DNA from: Adlercreutzia mucosicola DSM 19490
GTDB lineage: Bacteria; Actinomycetota; Coriobacteriia; Coriobacteriales; Eggerthellaceae
DNA: 64,000 nt
Direction: 5' to 3'
Assembly: GCF_000422625.1 (NCBI RefSeq)
Contig: NZ_AUGK01000005.1
Coordinates: 186,001-250,000, forward strand
The position numbers and the translations under genes are program-made. Positions 33,924 through 40,995 of the stretch are shown here, in pieces. Under the pieces are notes generated by a model. The model saw nothing but the letters and a program-made list of their open reading frames with translations. It was not told where the DNA came from and made no database searches. Every line of letters starts with the position of its first letter. The first letter of the stretch is position 1.

Positions 33924-35249
33924 CTAGTCCAAGCCCAGATAGGCCGGGTAGGCCGACTCGCCGTGGACGGCCACGTCCAGGCCGGCTGCCTCGTCGGCGG
34001 CCGAAACGCGCAGGCTGCCGCCGAAGCAGGCCCGCACGATGAACCCGAGCACCACGTCGGCTGCCACCACGAACACCACCGTCACCACGATGCCGAGCAC
34101 CTGGGCGCCCAACAGCGACCAGTCTCCCGTGTACAGCAGACCGCCGGCATCGGTCCAGGACAGCTCCGGCACGCAGAAGAGCCCCGTCAGAACACCGCCG
34201 ACAATGCCGCCCACGCAGTGGCAGCCGAACGCATCGAGGGCGTCATCGTAGCCGATGCGGCGCTTGGCCTGGGAGACGGCCACATACACGATCGGACTCA
34301 CGACAAACCCCATGACGAGCGCGGCCCACGGCTCCACGAAACCGGCGGCCGGTGTTATGGCCACCAGCCCCGCCACAAGTCCCGTGGCCGCGCCCACCAG
34401 CGTGCACTTCCCCACCGTGACGCGCTCGGTGATCATCCACGACAGCACACCGGCCGCGCTGGCCGCCACCGTGTTCAGCAGGGCAAGCCCCGCCACGCCA
34501 TCGGCCGCGAACGCGCTGCCGGCGTTGAATCCGAACCAGCCGAACCACAGAAGTGCCGCGCCCAGAGCCACGAAGGGCACGTTGTGAGGCCGGTAGGACA
34601 GCACGGCGAAGCCCTTGCGCCGCCCGAGCATGACGCACAGAATAAGTCCGGTGAGCCCCGAGGAGATGTGTACCACGTCACCCCCGGCGAAGTCGAGCGC
34701 GCCGATCATCTCGCCGATGAGCGAGCCGGCACCGCCCCACACCATGTGCGCGAGCGGCGCGTACACCACCACGACCCATGCGGCCACGAAAGCGCACACG
34801 GCCCCGAACTTCATGCGCCCGGCCACCGCGCCGGTGATGATGGCGCAGGTGATCATCGCAAAGGCCATTTGAAACACGATGTCGGTGACAGCCGGATAGG
34901 CCGCCCCCAGTGCGGGATCGCCCGCAAGCGCTCCCTGGCTCAGCAGCACCGCTGCCGCCGTCGGCGCGCCTTCGGCCTCTGCGACCATATCGCGCGCGAC
35001 GCTCAAGCACCCGATCTGGTCGAAACCGCCGAAGAAAGGCAGCGTTCCGTCTCCGCCGTAGGCGAAGCTCCAACCGCACACCACCCAGGCAACCCCGGCA
35101 ATGCCGAGGGCCGCGAACACCATCACCATGGTATTCACCACGTTCTTGCGCCGCGAGAGCCCGCCGTAGAAGAACGCGAGACCGGGCGTCATGAGCAGCA
35201 CCAGCATGGCGCACACGAGCATGAAGCCGGTCGAGCCGGTATCAATCAT
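33924..35249 (-). CDS. amtB: Ammonium transporter
   Basis: AmtB is a trimeric membrane channel for ammonium. The 441 residues have eleven expected helices. Family motifs include GLAFFYGGLSRRKNV, the first conserved pore His in FAGGDVVHISSGLTGL and the second in DAFGCHCVGGIVGG. ATG 35249 is chosen since GGAGG lies 9 nt upstream and the protein then begins MIDTGSTGFMLVC, as in homologues. It is followed by glnK. The C-terminal tail (LRVSAADEAAGLDVAVHGESAY) has the usual end that touches PII. Confidence 0.96.
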   Translation of the reverse strand: MIDTGSTGFMLVCAMLVLLMTPGLAFFYGGLSRRKNVVNTMVMVFAALGIAGVAWVVCGWSFAYGGDGTLPFFGGFDQIGCLSVARDMVAEAEGAPTAAAVLLSQGALAGDPALGAAYPAVTDIVFQMAFAMITCAIITGAVAGRMKFGAVCAFVAAWVVVVYAPLAHMVWGGAGSLIGEMIGALDFAGGDVVHISSGLTGLILCVMLGRRKGFAVLSYRPHNVPFVALGAALLWFGWFGFNAGSAFAADGVAGLALLNTVAASAAGVLSWMITERVTVGKCTLVGAATGLVAGLVAITPAAGFVEPWAALVMGFVVSPIVYVAVSQAKRRIGYDDALDAFGCHCVGGIVGGVLTGLFCVPELSWTDAGGLLYTGDWSLLGAQVLGIVVTVVFVVAADVVLGFIVRACFGGSLRVSAADEAAGLDVAVHGESAYPAYLGLD

Positions 35250-35353
35250 AGGAATCGACCTCCTTGCATCGGCGCGGATCGGCCGCCCGCGCGCATCGGG
35301 AACACCTTCGATTCTTCCACGGTAAAAGCGCACCCCCGAAGGTCGTCGATGAT

Positions 35354-35382
35354 TGTTAACCCCCTCTCAAAGAAGTGTTAAC
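35354..35382. promoter_or_regulatory. Paired TGTTAAC sites upstream of amtB-glnK
   Basis: TGTTAAC occurs at 35354-35360 and 35376-35382, exactly 22 bp apart (two helical turns), about 105-133 bp before amtB. The spacing fits binding by a dimeric or tandem nitrogen regulator. The regulator family is not identified. Confidence 0.4.
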
Positions 35383-35490
35383 GTGAGCGACCTTTCCCCG
35401 CTATGAAGCAGAAACAATTCGCAACACTGGCACCGAGGACCAGAAGAACGCCTACAATGGGACTGGTCGACGAGCACATTGCGAAATACT

Positions 35491-35639
35491 GGACAAAAGT
35501 GCGCCGAATGAGCTCGGACAAGGAGAGAACCGGCCTTTTTGGGCTCGGATACCCCCTGAAAAAGCCCGAAAATGGTCCCCCTTGGCATCAAACAGCCGAA
35601 TAGAAGCCCCGAAAGAGCTCACTCGACGCATTTTTGTCC
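35491..35639. repeat. Nested imperfect inverted repeat
   Basis: Outer arms of 25 bp (35491-35515 and 35615-35639) match in 22 of 25 positions and end in GGACAAAA and TTTTTGTCC. Inner arms CGGCCTTTTT (35531-35540) and AAAAAGCCCG (35559-35568) match in 9 of 10. The block lies in the 440-bp gap between amtB and the GNAT gene. A small open frame across it (35403-35603) looks non-coding. Confidence 0.65.
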
Positions 35640-35690
35640 AAAACCGCGGAAAGTGCTCGCCCAGTTGGCACCAATCGGAAAGGAGCCCCT

Positions 35691-36209
35691 ATGAGCGTGT
35701 CATTCCGCCAGGTCGAGCGCGACGAGGAAGTGGAGACCCTCGCGCACATGGCCCACCATATTTGGAACGAGTACTGGCCAGCGCTGATCGGCCAGGCACA
35801 GACCGACTACATGGTCGAGAAGTTCCAGAGCCTGAACGCCTTCCGCGCCGACATCGCTGACAACGGCTACGAGTACTGGTTCATCATGGACGACGAGGGC
35901 GACACGCCGCGCATCATCGGATATACCGGCGGACACACCGAATCCGAGACGAATCGGTTCTTCATCTCGAAGATCTACCTGCTGAAGGAGCATCGCGGCC
36001 GGGGCATCGCCGCCGCCGTCACCCGCTTCTACGAGCAGCTGTGCCGCGACCGCGGCCTAGCGGCGATGTACCTCACCGTGAACAAGCAGAACAAGATGGC
36101 CATCCGCGCCTACGAGAAGCAGGGCTTCATCACCGTCGATGCCGTTGAGACCGATATCGGCGAGGGCTTCGTCATGGACGACTTCATCATGGAGAAGCCG
36201 CTGGCCTAA
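35691..36209 (+). CDS. GNAT-family N-acetyltransferase
   Basis: This 172-residue enzyme is predicted to transfer an acetyl group from acetyl-CoA to an amine. It has the GNAT core: IWNEYWPALIG (N-terminal helix), FFISKIYLLKEHRGRGIAAAVTRF, where HRGRGIAAA is the acetyl-CoA pyrophosphate loop, and YLTVNKQNKMAIRAYEKQGF, the conserved Asn/Tyr motif. The final strand is DFIMEKPL. Similar proteins include diamine and ribosomal-protein acetyltransferases, and the substrate is not readable. The ATG at 35691 has AAAGGAG 5 nt upstream. It is a single gene, convergent with dxs. Confidence 0.88.
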   Translation: MSVSFRQVERDEEVETLAHMAHHIWNEYWPALIGQAQTDYMVEKFQSLNAFRADIADNGYEYWFIMDDEGDTPRIIGYTGGHTESETNRFFISKIYLLKEHRGRGIAAAVTRFYEQLCRDRGLAAMYLTVNKQNKMAIRAYEKQGFITVDAVETDIGEGFVMDDFIMEKPLA

Positions 36210-36317
36210 GCGAAAGGGGCGACAGGCTGCAGACCCCATACCGCCGCCGCGCCGCGTCAGCCGCCTCGCGACGGCGCCCCCCTCTCCGCACGGGGCCGAA
36301 CTCGCCCCGACGCACAG

Positions 36318-36351
36318 GCGCCCCGCGATCGCATAATGAACCGCGGGGCGC
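36318..36351. terminator. Hairpin between the GNAT gene and dxs
   Basis: A 10-bp stem GCGCCCCGCG/CGCGGGGCGC with a 14-nt loop is followed on the plus strand by TTCTCGTT. It probably ends the GNAT transcript and may serve dxs too. Confidence 0.65.
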
Positions 36352-36368
36352 TTCTCGTTCAGCGGTAT

Positions 36369-38246
36369 CTAGGCCAGGGCCGACCGCACCGTAGCGGCGA
36401 TGCCCTCACCGTCCAGGCCGAGGTCGGCGAACAGCTGGCTTACGGGACCCTGAGTGACGAAGGCATCGGGAATGCCCAAGGTGATCGCCCGCGCCTGGCT
36501 GCGCTGGCGCGCCAGCACCTCCAGCACGCCCTGGCCCGCGCCGCCGGCAACGACGCCCTCCTCCACGGTCACCACCGCGCCCGTGGCCGCCGCAGCGGCA
36601 ATGGCCTCCTCGTCCAGGGGCTTCACCCAGCGCATGTCCACCACACGCACGCTCATACCCTCGGCAGCCAAGAGCTCGGCCGCCGCCTGGGCCTGGCCCA
36701 CCATGCGGCCAAAGGCCAAAAGCGCCGCGTCGTCGCCCTCGCGCACCACACGGGCCCTGCCCTCGACGAGCATCTCGGGTCGTTCGGGCAACGGCGCCCC
36801 AGCCCCCTCCCCGCGCGGATAGCGCAGGGCCACCGGACCGGGCAGCGCCAAAGCCGTATGCAGCGCATGGACCAGCTCGGCCTCATCGGAGGGCGCCAGC
36901 ACCCGCATATGGGGCACCATGCGCGTGTACACCATGTCGAAGGTGCCGTGGTGGGTGGGGCCGTCGTCGCCCACCAGCCCCGCGCGATCCAGGGCGAACA
37001 CCACGTTGGCCTCGGCGAGGGACACGTCGATGATCATCTGGTCCACGGCCCGCTGCATGAAGGTGGAATACAGGGCCACCACGGGCTTCTTGCCGCCGAA
37101 GGCCAGACCCGCGGCCATGCCCACGGCCTGCTCCTCGGCGATGCCCACGTCCACGAAGCGCGCGGGGAACTCCCGGGCGAAAGTCTTCAGACCGGTACCG
37201 CCGGTCATAGCAGCGGTGATGGCCACGACGTTCTCGTCGTGGGCCGCCTCGTCGGCCAGAGCCGCGCCGAACACCTCAGTGTAGGTGGGATGAGCCGCGC
37301 GCCCCTTGCGCGCCGCACCCGTGGCGATGTCGTAGGGACCGGTACCGTGAAAGCGCTCCGGATCGCGGCGAGCCGGTTCGTAGCCCTCGCCCTTTCGCGT
37401 AACCACGTGCACGAGCGCCGGGCCGTCCATCTCCAACACGAGCGACAAGATGTCGCGTAGCTCGGCGATGTTGTGGCCGTCGACGGGATGGGTGCACACG
37501 ATGCCCAGGGCCTCGAAGATCATGGAGTGCGGAATCACCATCTGCTTGAAGGATTCCTTCATGTTGCGTCCGAAGCTGAGCAGTCCGCGGGCCACCGGGC
37601 CGCCGGTCTCCATGGCCTCCTGCAGGCCCTCGCGGGCCTCGCGATAGTGGTTGTTGGCCCGTATGTTGCCCAGGTGCTTCATGAGAGCGCCCACGTTGCG
37701 CGAGATGGACATCTCGTTGTCGTTCAGGATGATCACCAAAGGCAGCTGCTCGTTGCCCATGTAGTTCAGTGCCTCGAAGGCCATGCCGCCCGCCAGCGAC
37801 GCGTCGCCGATGAGCGCCACCACCTTCTCGTCGGTGCCCTTCAGCTGCCGAGCCTTGGCCAGGCCCGTGGCGATGGACAGCGAGTCGGAGGCGTGGCCAG
37901 AGAAATGCACGTCGAAGGGGCTTTCCGTGGGCTTGGTGAACCCCGATATGCCCCCGTAGGTGCGCAGGCTCTTGAAGGTGTCGCGCCGGCCGGTGAGCAG
38001 CTTGTGGGCATAGGACTGATGTCCCACGTCGAAGACCACGCGGTCTTTGGGCATGGTCAGCAAGCTCTCCAAGGCCACGATGATATCCACCGCGCCGAGC
38101 GACGAGGCCACATGCCCCCCGGTCACCGAGGTGGTGGCCACGATCTCCTGGCGAATCTCGTGGGCGAGAATGGCCAGCTCATCGTTGGTGAGCACCTTCA
38201 GATCGGCAGGGGATGCGATAACGTCGAGAATGCGCGGGGTATCCAT
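36369..38246 (-). CDS. dxs: 1-deoxy-D-xylulose-5-phosphate synthase
   Basis: Dxs condenses pyruvate and glyceraldehyde-3-phosphate, using thiamine diphosphate, in the first step of the MEP isoprenoid pathway. The 625 residues have FDVGHQSYAHKLLTGR, HFSGHASDSLSIATGLA, the ThDP/Mg segment IGDASLAGGMAFEALN, where GDG(A/S) of most homologues is GDAS, and the transketolase Pyr domain with FVDVGIAEEQAVGMAAG. The C-terminal domain ends normally. The ATG at 38246 has AAGGAGG 5 nt upstream. It is the last gene of the accC-asp23-nusB-xseB-dxs run, 10 nt after xseB. Confidence 0.97.
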   Translation of the reverse strand: MDTPRILDVIASPADLKVLTNDELAILAHEIRQEIVATTSVTGGHVASSLGAVDIIVALESLLTMPKDRVVFDVGHQSYAHKLLTGRRDTFKSLRTYGGISGFTKPTESPFDVHFSGHASDSLSIATGLAKARQLKGTDEKVVALIGDASLAGGMAFEALNYMGNEQLPLVIILNDNEMSISRNVGALMKHLGNIRANNHYREAREGLQEAMETGGPVARGLLSFGRNMKESFKQMVIPHSMIFEALGIVCTHPVDGHNIAELRDILSLVLEMDGPALVHVVTRKGEGYEPARRDPERFHGTGPYDIATGAARKGRAAHPTYTEVFGAALADEAAHDENVVAITAAMTGGTGLKTFAREFPARFVDVGIAEEQAVGMAAGLAFGGKKPVVALYSTFMQRAVDQMIIDVSLAEANVVFALDRAGLVGDDGPTHHGTFDMVYTRMVPHMRVLAPSDEAELVHALHTALALPGPVALRYPRGEGAGAPLPERPEMLVEGRARVVREGDDAALLAFGRMVGQAQAAAELLAAEGMSVRVVDMRWVKPLDEEAIAAAAATGAVVTVEEGVVAGGAGQGVLEVLARQRSQARAITLGIPDAFVTQGPVSQLFADLGLDGEGIAATVRSALA

Positions 38247-38256
38247 AAGGGCCTCC

Positions 38257-38661
38257 TTAGGCCAGAGCGTTCTCGTCGGCCGAACCGGCGGGGGCCGCAG
38301 GGGATGCGGAGACCTCCTCCTCGGTCGAGGCGGCCACGGGAAAGCCCGCCTCCGCAAGAGGCGCATCCCCGGCAGAATCACCCTCGGGGCCGTCCCCGGC
38401 AGCAGCGTCCTGAGCGGCAGTCTCGGCATCCTCAAAGGCAGTGTCCTTTGCAGCCGTCCCATCGGCGGCAGGCTCGCCGGCGCCGAGATAGGCGTCGATG
38501 TCCTGCTCGGACAAATCGCAGGCGGAAAGGCCCAACTTCACCGCTTCCTCATAGAGCTTGAGCGCATCGTCGAGGGAGATGTCCTCGGAGGACACCTCGT
38601 CGACGATCTGCGACAGACGAGCCTGCACGTCCTCGAAGTTGCGCCCCATCTCATCGGCCAT
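38257..38661 (-). CDS. xseB: Exonuclease VII small subunit with acidic C-terminal tail
   Basis: XseB is the small subunit of exonuclease VII, which degrades single-stranded DNA. The first 70 residues match the family (NFEDVQARLSQIVDEVSSEDISLDDALKLYEEAVKLG, in part). The remaining 60 or so are an Ala/Glu/Asp/Gly-rich tail (AAQDAAAGDGPEGDSAGDAP) not found in E. coli XseB, making 134 residues in all. Start ATG 38661 is 4 nt after the nusB stop. The large subunit gene xseA, adjacent in Bacillus, is not in this window. Confidence 0.88.
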   Translation of the reverse strand: MADEMGRNFEDVQARLSQIVDEVSSEDISLDDALKLYEEAVKLGLSACDLSEQDIDAYLGAGEPAADGTAAKDTAFEDAETAAQDAAAGDGPEGDSAGDAPLAEAGFPVAASTEEEVSASPAAPAGSADENALA

Positions 38662-38665
38662 GGGC

Positions 38666-39280
38666 CTACACCCCCACCTGCACGCAGGCAGCAGCGCCTG
38701 AGGCGCCCACCACGGCACCCGCCGGCTCGACCAAGGCCGAGCCCTCAGCACCCTCGGCGCCCGCAACGCCAACAGCGCCCTCGGCAGTCTCGCCAGCCGC
38801 GGGCTCATCGTCCATCAAGCGAGCGATACGGCCCAGCACGCCGTTCACGAAGCGCGGGGAATCCTCCTCGCCACCGAAGTCCTTCGCCAGCTCCACCGCC
38901 TCGTTGATGGACACCGATACCGGCACATCGTCGCAGTGGTACATCTCGTAGATGGCCAAGCGCAGGATGGAGCGGTCCACGATGGGCATGCGCGAGAGCG
39001 CCCAGTTCTCGGACGCCCCCGCCAACCGCTCGTCGATCTCGGTCTGGTGAGCCTCCACGCCGCGGATGAGCGTGAGGGCGTAGTCGGTCAGAGCCCCTTC
39101 GCAGATGCGGCCGAACTCGCTGGCCACCTCCTCGTCGGTGGCCGGGGCCAACTCGGTTGCCACCAGGCACAACCCCTCGTCCAGCAGCTTGGAGGGCGAT
39201 TCGCCCTTCAGCTCGCTCGTATAGAGGACCTGGACCGCGCAAGCGCGGTCGCGGGTCCGCTCGTGTTTTCTCGAAGCCAT
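38666..39280 (-). CDS. nusB: Transcription antitermination factor NusB with Ala/Gly-rich tail
   Basis: NusB binds boxA RNA with S10 and supports rRNA antitermination. The helical family core spans about residues 1-155: RDRACAVQVLYTSEL, SRMPIVDRSILRLAIYEM, VSINEAVELAKDFGGEEDSPRFVNGVLGRIARL (in part). The last 45 or so residues are low-complexity Ala/Gly/Glu (ETAEGAVGVAGAEGAEG) and look disordered. ATG 39280 follows the Asp23-family gene by 13 nt. Position between asp23 and xseB is the Gram-positive standard. Confidence 0.95.
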   Translation of the reverse strand: MASRKHERTRDRACAVQVLYTSELKGESPSKLLDEGLCLVATELAPATDEEVASEFGRICEGALTDYALTLIRGVEAHQTEIDERLAGASENWALSRMPIVDRSILRLAIYEMYHCDDVPVSVSINEAVELAKDFGGEEDSPRFVNGVLGRIARLMDDEPAAGETAEGAVGVAGAEGAEGSALVEPAGAVVGASGAAACVQVGV

Positions 39281-39293
39281 AGAAGCGCGCCGC

Positions 39294-39644
39294 CTAAGAC
39301 TTGAACTGGATGCCGTCGATGTACACGTCGACGGCCGACACGTCCACGCCGGCCTGGGTGGCCAGCGACTCGGCGATGGCGCCGCGCAGGGCGGCCGCCA
39401 GCTCGGGCAGCACGTAGCCGTAGTACACTTCCACGTGCACGGCCACGTACAGCTTGCCGTCGTCGCCCATCTTCGTCTCGATGCCCGAGGTAGAGGGCTT
39501 GCTCACCAGCATCGAGCGGATGCCGCTGGCGGCGAAGTTGCCAAGCGATGCCACGCCGTCCACCTCGCTGGCCGCCACGGAGATGATGGTCTCCATGACG
39601 CCCGGAGCGATGGACAGGCCCTCGACGTTCATTTCATTGGTCAT
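39294..39644 (-). CDS. Asp23/Gls24-family envelope stress protein
   Basis: This 116-residue protein belongs to the Asp23/YqhY family of small membrane-associated or cytoplasmic proteins. Motifs are GLSIAPGVMETIISVAASEVDGV and VEVYYGYVLPELAAALRGAI, ending VYIDGIQF. In B. subtilis YqhY sits between accC and nusB, and its loss misregulates acetyl-CoA carboxylase. The same gene order here supports that role. Its ATG overlaps the accC stop by 4 nt (ATGA), which indicates translational coupling. Confidence 0.9.
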   Translation of the reverse strand: MTNEMNVEGLSIAPGVMETIISVAASEVDGVASLGNFAASGIRSMLVSKPSTSGIETKMGDDGKLYVAVHVEVYYGYVLPELAAALRGAIAESLATQAGVDVSAVDVYIDGIQFKS

Positions 39645-40993
39645 AATACGTCTCCCATCTGGGTTTCGATGAAGTCCGTGGTGGCCTCGCCGGCGAGGAA
39701 CACCTCGTTTTCCAGCACGCGCTGGTGGAACGGGATGGTCGTCGCGATGCCCTCGATGACGAACTCGTCCAGGGCGCGGCGGGCGCGGGCCACGGCTTCT
39801 TCGCGGTCCTGCCCATGTACGATAACCTTTGCCACCAGAGAATCATAGTGCGGAGAGATTTTAGCACCAGGCCGTAAATAGGTCTCCACGCGCACGCCCG
39901 GGCCTGTCGGGGGCTCGAAGCGCGTCACTATGCCCGGGCAGGGGCGGAAGCCGTGGGCCGGGTCCTCGGCGTTGATGCGCAGCTCAATGGCGTGGCCCGC
40001 AGGGCTGAACGGCGCGCGCGGCGCGCAGCTCATGGGCTCGCCGGCGGCGATGCGCAGCTGCTCCTTGATGATGTCGGTGCCAGTGATCTCCTCGGTCACG
40101 GGGTGCTCCACCTGCACGCGAGTGTTCATCTCCATGAAGTAGAACTCGCCTCGCTCGTCGAGCAGAAACTCAATGGTGCCGGCGTTGCGGTAATCCACGG
40201 CGCGCACGGCCTTCAGGGCCGCCACCCCCATGGCCCGGCGCAGCTCGTCGGTGAGCGCCGGCGAGGGGGCCTCTTCCAAGAGCTTCTGATGGCGGCGCTG
40301 GATGGAGCAGTCGCGCTCGCACAGGGCCACGGCGTTGCCGTGATCGTCGGCGAGCACCTGCACCTCCACGTGACGGGGGCGCAGCACCAGCTTCTCCAGG
40401 TACACGCCGTCGTTGCCGAAGGCGGCGCCGGCCTCGGTGCGGGCCGCTTTGTACTGGGCCTCCAGATCGGCCGGATCGTGCACCTCGCGCATGCCCTTGC
40501 CGCCGCCGCCGGCCGTGGCCTTGATGAGCACGGGGTATCCCACCTGCTCGGCGAAGGCGGCGGCCTCCTCCACCGTGTCCAGGCAGCCATCGCTCCCGGG
40601 CACCGTGGGCACGCCGCAGCCCTTCATGGTCTCCCGAGCGCTCGACTTGTCGCCCATCGATTCGATGCACTCGGCGGCCGGCCCGATAAACACCAGGTCG
40701 TTGTCGGCGCAGGCGCGGGCGAATTCGGCGTTCTCGGCCAGAAAGCCGTAGCCGGGGTGGATGGCCTCGGCGCCGGTGTTCTTGGCCGCCGCGATGATGG
40801 AGGGCATGACCAGGTAGCTCTTGGCCGACTGGGCGGGACCGATGCACACGGCCTCGTCGGCGTACTGCACCGGGTAGGTGTCCGCGTCCTCGGTGGAGTA
40901 CACCGCCACGGTCTTCACACCCAGCTCGCGGGCGGCGCGCATGATGCGCAGGGCCACTTCGCCGCGGTTCGCGACGAGAATCTTGTGAAACAT
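39641..40993 (-). CDS. accC: Biotin carboxylase
   Basis: This ATP-grasp enzyme carboxylates biotin on a carrier protein using bicarbonate. The 450 residues have the N-terminal fold MFHKILVANRGEVALRIMRAA, the ATP-grasp glycine loop KATAGGGGKGMREV, EKLVLRPRHVEVQVLADDHG, the Mg/catalytic region FYFMEMNTRVQVEHPVTEEITG (in part) and GHAIELRINAEDP. ATG 40993 lies 2 nt after the stop of the carboxyltransferase-BCCP fusion gene. Since the partner gene is an OadA/PycB type and no accA/accD is nearby, it probably works in a pyruvate carboxylase-like or related complex. It could also serve acetyl-CoA carboxylase. Confidence 0.95.
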   Translation of the reverse strand: MFHKILVANRGEVALRIMRAARELGVKTVAVYSTEDADTYPVQYADEAVCIGPAQSAKSYLVMPSIIAAAKNTGAEAIHPGYGFLAENAEFARACADNDLVFIGPAAECIESMGDKSSARETMKGCGVPTVPGSDGCLDTVEEAAAFAEQVGYPVLIKATAGGGGKGMREVHDPADLEAQYKAARTEAGAAFGNDGVYLEKLVLRPRHVEVQVLADDHGNAVALCERDCSIQRRHQKLLEEAPSPALTDELRRAMGVAALKAVRAVDYRNAGTIEFLLDERGEFYFMEMNTRVQVEHPVTEEITGTDIIKEQLRIAAGEPMSCAPRAPFSPAGHAIELRINAEDPAHGFRPCPGIVTRFEPPTGPGVRVETYLRPGAKISPHYDSLVAKVIVHGQDREEAVARARRALDEFVIEGIATTIPFHQRVLENEVFLAGEATTDFIETQMGDVL

Positions 40994-40995
40994 GA

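Noticed and set aside
35403-35603. 66-residue plus-strand frame
   Set aside because: It crosses the nested inverted repeat, has no ribosome site and an atypical composition.
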